This document shows positions 34,001 to 43,285 of a stretch of DNA of 64,000 nucleotides, in pieces (position 1 is the stretch's first letter; every line of letters starts with the position of its first letter). A program made the translations under genes and the position numbers. Origin of the DNA: Branchinecta lynchi (taxonomy: Eukaryota; Arthropoda; Branchiopoda; Anostraca; Branchinectidae); the NCBI GenBank assembly GCA_023053575.1, contig JAKZAP010000020.1:21104764-21168763 (forward strand). The letters run 5' to 3'. The notes below the pieces were generated by a model. The model worked only from the letters and a program-made list of their open reading frames with translations. It made no database searches and was not told where the DNA came from.

Positions 34001-37000
34001 GCTGAAACAGCGGTTGCCGGCTCATTGATTCAGACAAGCTTTCAGGGGTTGACAAGAAAATTCCTAAGAATATCAAAATATACAGAAACTGCCATTTGAT
34101 GCAAAGCAGATTTTACAAATGCGTCAAATTTAGTTAAAAGTACGACAAACTGTATATATATCTTATTGAAAAACCCAAAGGCCGTATACAGGTAAGGTAA
34201 GATATATGGTAACGTAAATTGTATCTTTTCGGGGTCAATTCAATTAAGTGGTGTCAATATCCAGAATTTTGAAAAGAAATTTGCTCTCATATGAGAATAT
34301 CAGATGAAAACAGGCAGATTCTTAAAAAAAAAGGCCACGTTTCAGGTTTAATAGGCTAATTGGAAATGAACAAATATTACGCAGATGGAATAGGCTACTA
34401 CTCTGACAAACAAAGAAACAGTTTTGAATTGAATTTAAAAAAAAAAAACTAGGACTTCTATGTGGGTCCTAGACAAACTAGAACCCATGTGGCAAGGCCT
34501 CAGTACGAAAACCAAAGACTTTCTTTGATGGGAAAATACACCGTTGACATCGAATTATTTGTAAGTAGTGAACTAAAAGACAAACGAGATAGACCAAGTT
34601 GAGGTGAACTTTCGTCGTTCGATTAACTACTGAATCGAAATCTAACTCACTAAATCGAAATGTATACAATTATACATTTCGGAAAAAAAGAAGAAAAAAC
34701 ACAAAATATACACTCACCTACTGGTATTATTTTGACTATTCCATGCTATTCTACCATTTCGGTAACTTCAGTAATCCTCGAAAGCCTTAATTACGTTACC
34801 TTAATTACGTAATAATACGCTAGTATTAACGTCTGACAAAGTTAATACTACAGATGTTGAAACTCAATGGGTCATGACTTCAGTGAGTGTGCTTCAAATC
34901 CCGGTTTGCATTGTATGGTTCTCCCGAGAGACATAAAAAGGAATGTCACAAGGGATTTCAATCTTCATACGTATGGTCATGGTGTAACAAAAGCGATTAT
35001 GAATGACCATGGTCAAGTTCGCTTTTTGTTTTTCGCATCACTAATATTCACTAATCAGACGCCAGCGTCTACTCAAACAAAATCAACGCTATTTCCTTCC
35101 CGTGTGAACAGGCCAGAACATCCGCCTCGCTAGTGGCTACGTTGTTTTCTTCGTAAATGACTTCAAGTGTGTAACGGCGGAGAGTCGGAGACCAACGAGT
35201 ATACACGGGCGACCAAGAAATGGGTCCGCCTCCGCTCATTGTTGTCGGAACATTTTTAGTCGGTGGATGGACGAGAGACCATTGTTCTTACTCGTTATTT
35301 GTTCTTGATAATACAGACTTTTGGGATTTACTGCGAAATCCGACGAACCGAACGACTGTACATTCACTCCGCATTTGACTTATCTACACTTAGGCTACTA
35401 CCAAATAAAATAAAAGTCACTAATACGGACGACAAAAAACAGACTGACTCGAAACGCCCAAACATATTTGACGGTGCAAAACGGATAGGCTGGCTACATT
35501 TTATTTAAGCTATATTTCGGCCCTTCTTGGCAAGGGTCCTCTTCAGGCTCAAGCCGCTTAAACTGGAAAATAAACTTGTGGAAAAACAATAAAAGATTCT
35601 TCCTTAAATATAACGACAACAAGTATCCGTCTTAGCTGGAAAGAAGAAGAAGTTTTTTTTTTTTTATATATTTAAGGAAAAATCTTTTCCACAAGTTTAG
35701 TTTCCAGCTTGAGCGGCTTGAGCCTGAAGAGGACCCTTGCCAAGAATGGCCGAAATATAGCTCAAATAAAATGTAGCTGGCTTATCCGTTTTTCACCGTC
35801 AAATATGATTCGCAGTCAGCTTGGGCCGAAGGAACGCCCAAACATAGGTTTTAATAACTTCACAACATACATATATTGTTATTATTATGATACGAAGTGC
35901 CAAATGATATGGCACATATATTATGTTTCCTTTCAAATTCAAGGAAAATAAAATATTCCTTTCTTTCTGACACCAGACTACTAAACTCAAAGAGACATTG
36001 AAGAACCATCAACATAGTAGCTGATCGCACGTGGCCTACAAGCAAGGTCCCATAACACAGTTAGAATAACACTAATAACTCACACTTTGACGCAGAGCTT
36101 CTTCCCCAGGATTTCGGGTACTGTATAGTATGCACACTGTCTGGTACGAAGATAAACGAGACCCTTTTCGGTCGGATAAAATCAAGTCATTTGTCGAAGA
36201 AAGTTTTGCTCAGCTTTATGACCAATCCGTTCTATTCTAGAGAAAACCGAGGAAACTCCTAAGGGGGCAAAGATCGCCGAGGAAAAGGCCGGCGTGATTT
36301 CGCGATTTTTTTTTTCTCCAGGTAATAGTTATTATAGCTGCTTTCGATGATAGCTGATTCCTGGCTGATATTCGTATAATATTTTTCTTCTAACAAAATA
36401 AAACAAACAATTTCGGGAAATTGTTGAAAAACCTCTTGCAGGTTTTCAACCATTTTTCAATCACTTCTTCACCCCCCCCCCCCCCCCTCTAGTATACGCT
36501 ACTGAAAAGAACTTCATGGACCCTTGGCACAATGCAGAAGCTTGAATGAGACAACTGAATTTATTTTCGTCGAGCTAGCTGACGAGGATTTGCCGAGCGT
36601 CACGATGAAAAGTTTATCTCAAAATAGTACTATGAAGTAGTACGAAAAGGTTGCATGCAGTACTAACGATGGTACTACATGCTTCTACTTCAGAGCTACC
36701 GTGTTACTGCATACTACTATATGCTACTATTAGCAAGACTGGATGCTACTATGGCAAGACAGGATGCTACTGGATACTACTACATAAGGTTGGATCAGTC
36801 TGAGACACATAAAATGATAGTATTCTTTGCTATTACATAGTACTACATGCAACGTTTTCGTACTACTACCATACTACTACGCAGGCTACAAATTTTTCAT
36901 CGGGGTTAGTGCAGCATCATCGGCTACAAAAAGTATACCGTACAAACATTCCAGAAAAGCTAAAGGAGAATAGTCAAGCAAAATCATTGTTTTACATCCC

Positions 37001-40000
37001 AGAAAAGCTAAAGGAGAATAGGCAACAAATTTTTTTTACAGGCCCATAACCTCTATTTATACGTCTAGCGAGGCACCAATTTAATTTTAACGTTCAGGAT
37101 AGTACCAATACACTCTTTCGTTCGCATTCAATTCTATTTACCCTCCACAAACATACTGCTCTCCCGGCCCACGATATTATTAGCCAGTTTTTCATTCTTG
37201 GACCCGTTTAATGCGCTTGTCACTGTGTAAAAATTTTAAATCTGTTTAGTGTGCTTTTAAACTACATGAAAAGAATGAAGTCATATTCATTACATTGTTT
37301 TGTTCAGTGTTTTGTATTTTACTCATACTCCGCTGTTATCCAGAAAGCGGGTCACAAATAAATAAATAAAATATCATAAAATTCACCACCAACCGTCAGC
37401 TTCAAGTGTATTGCCTACAAGGTTATGTAACTCCGCTCAGTAAGTTCGTTCCGAATTTGTTTCGTAATATGTGGAGGTAAAAACCTTTTATGCTGCAATA
37501 TATTACTTTTATTATTATTATTATAAACTTCCTAGGTAACAACTGGGGCGATTGCGGAAACGGTACATCAAAACTCGGATGTGGTCCTCAGGAAACATTT
37601 AAAAACTGTGCAGACATCAAGATAACAGGAACAACTCAACCAGCGACTACTGTCATCCCTCAGAGCACCACTACCTCTAAAGCGACTGCAGCACCAATAA
37701 CCGCATCAACAACGACGACCAAAGCACCAACTACACAAACAGGATCAACTTGTAAGTCCGCACAGTCTTCTACCATGTTAAAAGTATTGACAGAATTTAA
37801 CTGGTCTGGTATCGTAGAAGAAAGAAGTGGCCATCGATGACTTAGTTCGAAAAACATATCAAGTGGGGGGGGGGGGGAGCACAGATCCGCCGTAGAAGAA
37901 TTCAGTTGTAGGTTACGTAATTTTGGAGTGCTTCCTAAAATTATTTAAGTTCTCAGATTCAATTTTACCCTATTACACGTACGTCACAAGTTCGAAAGAT
38001 ATGCCATACTAGAACCTCCAACAAACAGGGCTGTAACTGATATAACACAAGTAATGTCAAAATGTTGCCTGCTCTTCGGGATCAGAACTTTTCAAAGTTT
38101 CAAATTTCAGTTTCATCATATATGAAAAATAAACTCACCTTACTTGGAACTGAAGTGAAAGTGACTTTTCTTCAGAAGGCAGACGACTGTGTGAGGAAGC
38201 GCGTCGTAAAGCAAACCCAGTCCCGCTAGCGATAAACAGACCACTTGTTTCAGAACTGCATTTTACTGCATGTTCATCTGAGGAAATTAATAAAATCATT
38301 AATAATATGAAATCGAATTCTTCTGGTGTTGATGGGATAAGTTTAAAAATTGTAAGGGCAGCTAAACAATCCCTAATTCCTATACTTGTTAATTTAATAA
38401 ATTTATCTATTAAAACAGGAATCTTCCCTGAAGCTTTGAAGCTGGCGCGGGTAATTCCTTTACCTAAATCCGGGAAAAAAGATGAAGCAAGTAACAAAAG
38501 ACCAATATCAATCCTTCCTTTTTTTCAAAAGTTTACGAAAAAATAGTGCACGGTCAACTTTCCAGACACATTGAAGATAATAAAATTCTGCTCGATACTC
38601 AATTTGGGTTCGGCAAAGGTCTGTCAACGGACTTAGCTATCATTAACTAGTAGATTGGATTAACGAAGCTTTTGAAAATGGTTTGATTCCAGCTGCAATA
38701 TTTTTGGACTTAAAAAAAGCATTTGATACTGTTGACCACCATGAACTACTAAATTCTTTACAGTCTATTGGAATAGGGGTAAAGCACTAGACTGGCTTCG
38801 GTCATATTTATTTGGAAGGAAACAAGTAGTCATGAACGGTAGTATTACATCGGAACAGTGTGCAATCCATTGCGGAGTGCCACAGGGTTCGATTTTGGGT
38901 CCATTACTTTTTATTATTTTTATTGAGACGGTTAAATATTTCCTATCCGAAGCTGGTATTCTTTTATTTGCTGATGACACTCTTCTTTTTTTGTCTGCCC
39001 CTTCTGTACCTGATTTATACAAAAAGCTAAAAAAAGGCACTAGCTGAATTTACCAATTTCACTGATTCTCACCTACTAACCCTGAATTTTTTTAAAACAA
39101 ACTATATGGTATTCTCGAGAACCTCATCCCTAACAAGCCCTGGTCCAGTTATGGTGGGTACTTCAGTCATCAAAAGAGTGCAATCCGTCAAATACCTTGG
39201 CTTTCTACTTGATGAGAATTTGTCATGGAAAGAACACGCCGATGTTCTGTCGTCTAAACTTTCTCGGTCTCTTGGAGTGATAAGGAGAGTTAAAAACATT
39301 GCATCATCTAAAATTCTACGAATGATATATTATGCTATTTTTCATCCTTACTTAATTTATGGATGCTCCGTGTGGGCTAGCAATTTTGTATCTTGTTACA
39401 AGAAAGTTCAAAATCTACAGAACAGAACACCAAGTTGCAGTTTTCACTTATAAGTATTTTAATGATCATTTAAATTCATCTTTTCTGAATTTGTTTTCAC
39501 AGAATCAGGATTTCCACGAGTATTCTACTCGGAATGCCGGACAGTTGGCGAGTGCCCCCCGTAAAACAACAAGAGCTTCTTTCAGAATAAAACACTTCGC
39601 TCCGGGGGTGTGGAACTCAATACGTGAGGAGATAAGGGTTGCGTCTACCCTTTCAGCATTCAAGTCACAGGCCAAGTCTTTTTTCTTATCGAGAACATGA
39701 AGTTCCAAAACATAATTGACTTTCTTCTTTTTTCCTTCCTTTTTTTTTTGGGGGGGGGGGGGAAGGGGGAGCAAGGGCGTTTTGTTCATGGAAGATCGTT
39801 CGTTAGTGAATTTCTCTTGTCAGTTTGTTATGCCCTCATTCTTCTTTTCTTCTTCTTCTTTTTTCTCTCCTTCTTTTCTTTCTTTTTTTGATTTCTTTGG
39901 TTTGTTTCCCTTAAGATTATATGAATGATGAATAAGCCCCGCCCATTGCCAGGCCTTATGTTAGGCCTTATGGTGGGGCCATAAACAGTTAATGGTGTTC

Positions 40001-41226
40001 TCTATTTTTATGAATAAAATGAACTGAACTGAACTGAACTGAACGTAAGACTAGTACAGCCCAACTGGAGACACTAAGTAATAAGTAAGTAAGTAATTTA
40101 TTTATAACCCGCCGTTTTCAGAAAGCGGAGTAAAGGAAGAAAGTAAATAAAACACATAAACATACACAAAAAGACACTTAATTTCAATCGTCGGCCAGGA
40201 AGCAGTGTAGAAGGTCGTGCGCTGGTTGGGTTCTGTTGTCAATGATTTTTGATAGCGAAGAAGAAACATCCAAAAGGGTAACACTTGCATCTTGAATTTT
40301 GAACTTCTCCGTCAAAGTATGGTTATGGCATAATTTCGACAAGTGGAGCAGGTGCTTTGCATATTTAAAATAACATGATCTCATCTTTTTTATCTCCTTC
40401 TTTCGCAGAACATGAGTGACACCAGAACGAAATAGTATAGAAGGAGCGCAGAAGGTGCTGTACAACTTTCCCAAAGCTTTACGATTATAGCGCCCCCGGT
40501 TGGGGACGATGCGCCCATAAGCGGTACGGATTGATCTGGAAACTTCTTGAACAACCGAACTTCTTGAACTGGACCAATTCCTCCTGAAGTGGTCTTCAAT
40601 TCAAACTAGGTCCATGCAACATATCGCAAACTCCCTTATGTCAGTTCAGTTCCGTTCAGTTTATTTTATGACCAAAATACATTTAACTATGATGCCAGTA
40701 CCCGCCCCAAGAAAGGTACAAAAAAGTACTTGCAATTGGGCGGGTACATAAAACTCATTTCCTAACTAATAATTAACTAAAAACAAAACATGACAGAAAA
40801 GAGCACTAAAATAAGAAATAATAACCAATCTCTCATCAACTCATTTAATAATAATAATGAGAAAAAAGAAAAATAGGAACAACAAAAAAATATGAACCTT
40901 GGCCTAACAAATACTTTTTCAGTTTATTTTTAAATAACCCAAGGTGCTCAACCCCCCGGATGCTCTCAGTCAATCAGCCAATGGTTATAATTCTTTCTCG
41001 AAACGTCACTGCTGCCTGTCTGTTTTCTATTCCTAGCCAGTCAACGGTAAGTACAGCCTGAGAGTGCCACTGAAGTCAGTAAATAGTCTCTTATTTTCCA
41101 GTCAAGTGCACAACTAACGGACTATTTGCTGATCTGCTCAAAATTCTACCAGTGTTCCAATGGAGTTGCTTACTCGATGTCATGTGGTACAGGACTGTAC
41201 TTCAATCCCACTTTCAAAGTCTGTGA
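27923..41226 (+). CDS. AA15 lytic polysaccharide monooxygenase, copy 2; CBM14 module frameshifted
   Basis: Exons 27923-28084, 30180-30314, 32389-32638, 37536-37751 and 41102-41226 join in frame to 295 codons. The product is a secreted copper enzyme expected to cleave chitin or a related polysaccharide oxidatively. A 19-residue signal peptide exposes His1 (HGMMLEPPGR); the second copper His is about mature residue 92 in LTANHLGYFEF, matching the AA15 layout. An aromatic residue in QETFKNCADI is a likely axial ligand. KCGECGD and paired cysteines follow AA15 practice. A Thr/Pro linker leads to the CBM14 exon, where 8 bp present in copy 1 (CCACTGAG) are missing after GCTGAT. The frame shifts and stops at 41224; the family-type stop would be at 41252. 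The catalytic domain is open, so a soluble enzyme without a working CBM14 is plausible. Confidence 0.88.
28123..28401. mobile_element. MITE in intron 1 of LPMO copy 2
   Basis: AGCTGCGTTC at the left is the inverse of GAACGTAGCT at the right, flanked by ATT on both sides. Copy 1 lacks this segment, so it inserted after the duplication. It contains imperfect inner inverted sequence (TTATAACCC and GGGTTATAA). Confidence 0.6.
28579..28876. mobile_element. CACTGTCAGAA MITE, truncated copy
   Basis: The left end CACTGTCAGAAGTTTCATAA is intact. The body matches 31742-32125 through CACGAAATAGTATAAACTTA, but the right arm is lost where an R1 fragment begins. Confidence 0.7.
28877..29050 (-). repeat. 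R1 end fragment
   Basis: GTTTGGTCGGGTCCCTGATA, CTAGCACATCTGGAAGTACC and GGTATATGGCACTTGAG are the reverse complement of the R1 start at 22781. Confidence 0.6.
29167..29836. mobile_element. Foldback element with AAAGCCCATTCACAA ends
   Basis: The left arm AAAGCCCCATTCACAAGG is mirrored by TTGTGAATGGGCTTT, with further inverted identity around AAAATCGCTCCGA. An inner inverted pair, ACTAGCCAATCAGAATAT and ATATTCTGATTGGCTAGT, is also present. It is non-coding and lies in intron 1 of LPMO copy 2. Confidence 0.7.
30180..30314 (+). CDS. LPMO copy 2 exon 2
   Basis: The 45 codons, from VQWNTNYGKCGECGD to SYTVGQ, lie between a TTTGCAAG acceptor and a GTCAGT donor. The Gln codon replacing the stop of copy 1 is CAA at codon 35. 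Confidence 0.92.
31251..31655 (+). mobile_element. tRNA-headed SINE with LINE-like 3' tail
   Basis: The head GTGGCCGAGTGGTTAGCGCG, followed 30 bp later by TTGTTCAAATT, fits the A and B boxes of a class II (Ser/Leu-like) tRNA. A (GTT)n stretch follows. From about 31400 the sequence matches the LINE tail at 37140-37377 (TTATTAGCCAGTTTTTCATT, ACTCCGCTGTTA, AAAGCGGGTCA) and ends in AAATA repeats. SINEs that borrow the 3' tail of a partner LINE are well known. A tail inserted next to an unrelated tRNA pseudogene is the alternative. Confidence 0.65.
31742..32125. mobile_element. CACTGTCAGAA foldback MITE, complete
   Basis: Arms of about 140 bp run from CACTGTCAGAAGTTTCATAA through AATTGGTAAAAATACT and return inverted to CAGTG at 32125, with TA on both sides. 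The spacer carries another half-element (AACATAACAGATAACATCCC, TTCCGACAGTG), so the copy is composite. Confidence 0.85.
32389..32638 (+). CDS. LPMO copy 2 exon 3
   Basis: It begins TVTTTIKLTANHLGYFEF after TTTCTTTCAG and ends CTLQWHYFG plus one base at a GTAAGC donor. It contains the presumed second copper-binding His and FYPEIQLPAN. Confidence 0.92.
32757..33571. mobile_element. Foldback element split by a LINE fragment
   Basis: GACGGATTAAACGAGGCTTA at 32763 is mirrored near 33570 by TAAGCCTTGTTTAATCCGTC, and the inverted match extends about 50 bp (AAGGTGAAGTTTGATCCG). A second inverted pair, ACCGAGAGTTCATTT/AAATGAACTCTCGGT, lies at 33338 and 33486. The LINE piece at 32832-33312 is inserted just inside the left arm. 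Confidence 0.65.
32832..33312 (+). mobile_element. LINE 3' fragment with (ACTT)n tail (family C)
   Basis: It encodes the C-terminal end of an ORF2: EVSRSIRTAYGRIVPNRWRY, LYSTFCAPSILF and KMRSCYFKYAKHLLHLSKL. One stop replaces Ser before the last ~20 residues. The 3' UTR ends with a hairpin (ACTCCGCTTTCTG...CGGCGGGT), ATAAATAAA and ACTT repeats. Confidence 0.82.
33572..35452. other. Unexplained intron sequence
   Basis: Within intron 3 of LPMO copy 2, no coding motif or clear repeat is recognised apart from a short family-J-like tail phrase (AAAAACCCAAAGGCCGTATA) at about 34170. It is AT-rich. Confidence 0.4.
35505..35556 (-). ncRNA. Hammerhead ribozyme motif, minus-strand arm
   Basis: Read on the minus strand: GCTTGAGC, CTGAAGA, stem II GGACCCTT...AAGGGCC with an A bulge, GAAA, TATA, then GCTTAA. 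Stem I pairs TTGAGC with GCTTAA (one G-U). The core nucleotides are complete. Confidence 0.7.
35716..35766 (+). ncRNA. Hammerhead ribozyme motif, plus-strand arm
   Basis: TTGAGC (35718-35723), CTGAAGA (35724-35730), stem II 35731-35751, GAAA (35752-35755), TATA, then GCTCAA (35760-35765) pairing perfectly with TTGAGC. The predicted cleavage follows A35759. Stem III would be only ATAT, as in type I hammerheads that act as dimers. Stem II has one mismatch (AATGG). Confidence 0.75.
36010..36068 (+). repeat. Duplicate of the sequence just after exon 3
   Basis: CACGTGGCCTACAAGCAAGG, TCCCATAACACAG and TAGAATAACA match 32704-32757 (CACGTGGCCTACAAGTAAGG). It is either an intronic duplication or shared repeat sequence. 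Confidence 0.5.
36604..36902. mobile_element. MITE with GATGAAAA ends, copy a
   Basis: GATGAAAAGTTTATC at the left mirrors AAATTTTTCATC at the right, and TAGTACGAAAAGGTTGCATG mirrors CATGCAACGTTTTCGTACTA further in. The interior is rich in TACTACATGC and GGATGCTACT. Two more copies lie at 41403-41975. Confidence 0.75.
37140..37377 (+). mobile_element. LINE 3' UTR fragment with AAATA tail
   Basis: It matches the tail of the SINE at 31251-31655: TTATTAGCCAGTTTTTCATT, ACTCCGCTGTTATCC, AAAGCGGGTCACAAATAAAT. It may be a dead-on-arrival LINE or a headless SINE. Confidence 0.65.
37536..37751 (+). CDS. LPMO copy 2 exon 4
   Basis: It opens after ACTTCCTAG and reads NNWGDCGNGTSKLGCGPQ, then QETFKNCADIKITG. 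A short Thr-rich linker with one or two TTTTKAP units precedes the GTAAGT donor. Confidence 0.9.
38150..40044 (+). mobile_element. 5'-truncated LINE with (TGAAC)n tail
   Basis: Three to four frames together give a reverse transcriptase: SSGVDGISLKIVRAAKQSL, ARVIPLPKSGKK, KRPISILP, TQFGFGKGLSTDLA, AAIFLDLKKAFDTVDHHELL, CGVPQGSILGPLLF and LLFADDTLLFLS. The C-terminal part has VKYLGFLLDENLSWKEHADV and FAPGVWNSIREEIR, with a stop near 39699. Frameshifts and stops (at about 38544, 38648 and 39044) make it inactive. Comparison with intron 4 of LPMO copy 1 places the insertion just after GAACTGAAGTGA. The tail is about six TGAAC units. Confidence 0.9.
40075..40561 (-). mobile_element. LINE 3' fragment with (ACTT)n tail (family C)
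   Basis: Same family and same 5' break point as 32832-33312, opposite strand. The frame gives LYSTFCAPSILFRSGVTHVL and ends SKIIDNRTQPAHDLLHCFL, without the internal stop of the other copy. Confidence 0.85.
40640..40975 (-). mobile_element. LINE 3'-end fragment with GTTCA tail
   Basis: It closely matches the 3' UTR and last codons of the LINE at 51643-53115 (CCAGTACCCGCCCCAAGAAA, CTTGGCCTAACAAATACTTT). It is inserted in intron 4 of LPMO copy 2 and absent from copy 1. Confidence 0.8.
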
Positions 41227-41254
41227 CTGGCCATACAACGTTTCCTGTCCATAA
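41102..41254 (+). pseudogene. LPMO copy 2 exon 5: CBM14 with 8-bp deletion
   Basis: After TTATTTTCCAG the exon reads KCTTNGLFAD and then loses the CBM14 frame because 8 bp are absent at about 41133. The shifted frame stops at TGA 41224-41226. In the original frame the remaining sequence still spells CDWPYNVSCP and TAA at 41252, so the lesion looks recent. Confidence 0.88.
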
Positions 41255-41402
41255 ACTGAACTGAGGAACCTAGTAGAAGTATTTTGCTGTTTGAACTTTT
41301 GTTCTATTCTGTCTGCCAATTTTGTGCATGAAATTACACCCGGTCAATTCTAAACAGCTCCCTGTTTCTAGACATTAAATGGAAGAAATAACACAATAAC
41401 GC

Positions 41403-41699
41403 ATGAAAAATGTATCTCAAAATAGTACTATGAATTAGTACGAAAAAGTTGCATGCAGTACTAACGATGCTACTACATACTTCTACTTCAAGGCTACCGT
41501 GTTACTGCATACTACTATATGCTACTATTAGTAAGACTGGATGCTACTATGGCAAGACCGGAAACTACTGGATACTACTACATAAGATTGGACCAGTCTG
41601 AGGCACATTAAATGATAGTATTATTTGCTATTACATAGTATTACATGCAATGTTTTCGTACTACTACCATACTACTACGCAGGCTACAAACTTTTCATC
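41403..41699. mobile_element. MITE with ATGAAAA ends, copy b
   Basis: It aligns along its whole length with 36604-36902 (AGTACTATGAATTAGTACGA ... CGCAGGCTACAAACTTTTCA). It lies about 150 bp after LPMO copy 2. Confidence 0.75.
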
Positions 41700-41724
41700 G
41701 GGGAGGTAGCACAGTAGGCCTACA

Positions 41725-41975
41725 GTATAAAGTTGTACGAAAAAGTAGCATGCAGTACGAACTGCTGCTATTACATTTTCTATGTTCGGGCTACCTCGTT
41801 ACTGCATTCTACTGCATGCTACTGTTAGCAAGACTGGATGCTACTGATACTACTACTTAAGATTGACCCAGTCTGAGACACACTGAATAATAGTGTTTTT
41901 TAATATTACGTATCAATTCCATGCAACTTTTTCGTACTACCATCATATAACTACGCAGGCTACACATTTTTCATC
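41725..41975. mobile_element. MITE with ATGAAAA ends, copy c
   Basis: A diverged, left-truncated copy lies in tandem with copy b: TTGTACGAAAAAGTAGCATG at the left and CGCAGGCTACACATTTTTCA at the right. Confidence 0.65.
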
Positions 41976-42093
41976 ACATAGACAATTAAATGTGTGAAAC
42001 TACACAAGAACCCAGCTAGAGCAGAGCAGGTACATATTTAGTAGAGGTAGCACAGAAGGCCTACACATCAGTAAGAGCATTCAAATTGCACCA

Positions 42094-42236
42094 TATTTGA
42101 CGGTGCAAAACGAATAAGTCAGCTACATATTATAAGAGCTATATTTCAGCCCTTCTTGGCAAGGGTAGCTCTAATAAAATGCAGCTGACTTATTCGTTCG
42201 CACCGACAAATACGATTCGCAGTCACCTCGGCTGAA
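42094..42236. mobile_element. Short hammerhead-element copy with deleted core
   Basis: The ends match 35467-35832 (ATTTGACGGTGCAAAACG, GATTCGCAGTCACCTCGG). The centre keeps one stem (GCCCTTCTTGGCAAGGG) but has lost CTGANGA, so it could not self-cleave. ACCAT flanks both sides. Confidence 0.65.
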
Positions 42237-42274
42237 GGACCATCTAAAAACTGGCACTATCTGAAGGTAGCCTA

Positions 42275-42597
42275 AACCAGGGACGTCCCGTATGGGGAGG
42301 GGGGAAGCTCCCCCCCCCCCCCCGAATGTTGTCGGCCAGTTGGTGAAAAATAGCCCAGTCGGCGCGAGGCGCCCCGATTTTTCTTGAAAACAGTCAATTT
42401 TTCTTCAAAAATAGCCGATTTTTTCTTAAATAGTAGTTTTTTTTTGTTAAAATCAGTCAATTTTCATTAAAATCAGTAGATTTTTCGTCAAAAAGTCGTT
42501 TTTTCAGCCACAACAGTTGGTAAAATGACCAGCCAGTCGGTAGATACCTCGCCCCCCCCCCATACATTTTGACTTGTAACACCTCTGGCCTAAACAC
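42275..42597 (+). repeat. Poly-G repeat R3, complete-looking copy
   Basis: GGGACGTCCCGTATGGGG, a run of about 14 C, GAATGTTGTCGGCCAGTTGG, about seven AAAACAGTCAATTTTTC-type units, then CAGCCAGTCGGTAGATACC, a C run and ACATTTTGACTTGTAACACC. Confidence 0.7.
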
Positions 42598-43276
42598 ATC
42601 AACAGAAGCATACGTATACTATGGTAGACCAAGGTTAAAAGCTGTCCTACATGCAAAAAAACGATGGACACTTGATGGACATTATTTTTATTTTATTTTG
42701 TATTTATTTATGTAAATTTTTTGTCCGTGAACAACAAAGTGAATACAGTACATACAAAATAAGAAAACACAAAAGAAGACAAAGAATAGAAAAAATAAGA
42801 AAATTGAACATAACAAATTGCTGTTGCAGCCCCCCTTCTTCTCTTAAGTCTTAAACCAAGTCAAACTAGCTTTTGAGTTAAAGGTAGTTTGACTCAGGAT
42901 TGACCAGGGGTTGACTCACCTACTTTTCAATCTTATTACAGCCAATCACAATAGCCTAACTGGGCCACAACTGGACACTATTTGAAGTCAACTATGTAAG
43001 AAGAATCACACAGCATATGCAGGCTATGCTTCTTTGGACTTAAACCATAGTTGCATTTTTGCAGCTTGGTATCTGTTAAGACGAAAAATGCTGGATTTGT
43101 GCTTTCAGATATCATCCAAAAAGAAATACTGATATCAACCGACATCTCAAGCGACGTAACTTCTCTCCCACCCTTGACAAAAAACTGGACACTTGTTCAT
43201 GTTTGTAGACTGAAATTTGCCCAGTTCGTTGATTGACAGGGGAGTTGCAGGCCCTTCAACAAACCCTGCTCGGACC
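42598..43276. other. No recognised gene
   Basis: Frames of about 60 codons lack motifs. Phrases here (CAGCTTGGTATCTG, GCAAAAATGCAAC in inverse) reappear inverted at 44030-44110, so the following foldback may sit inside an older inverted pair. Confidence 0.4.
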
Positions 43277-43285
43277 CTTGGACTC

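Larger units (their letters stand above)
35467..35832. mobile_element. Foldback retroelement with two opposed hammerhead ribozyme cores
   Basis: The element is flanked by a 14-bp target duplication, AACGCCCAAACATA, at 35453-35466 and 35833-35846. It starts TTTGACGGTGCAAAACGG, and a near-mirror of the first ~100 bp occurs at about 35700-35810, followed by GATTCGCAGTCAGCTTGGG. Each arm carries CTGAAGA, a stem-loop and GAAA. Related pieces lie at 42094-42236, 54645-55060 and 61165-61262. Hammerheads are known in the terminal repeats of Penelope-like elements and in retrozymes; this copy has no coding capacity. Confidence 0.75.

Noticed and set aside
41036..41052. A 10-bp micro-exon (CCAGTCAACG) between CTAG and GTAAGT in intron 4 of LPMO copy 2
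   Set aside because: Copy 1 lacks the donor at this point, and exons 4 and 5 already join in frame in both copies.
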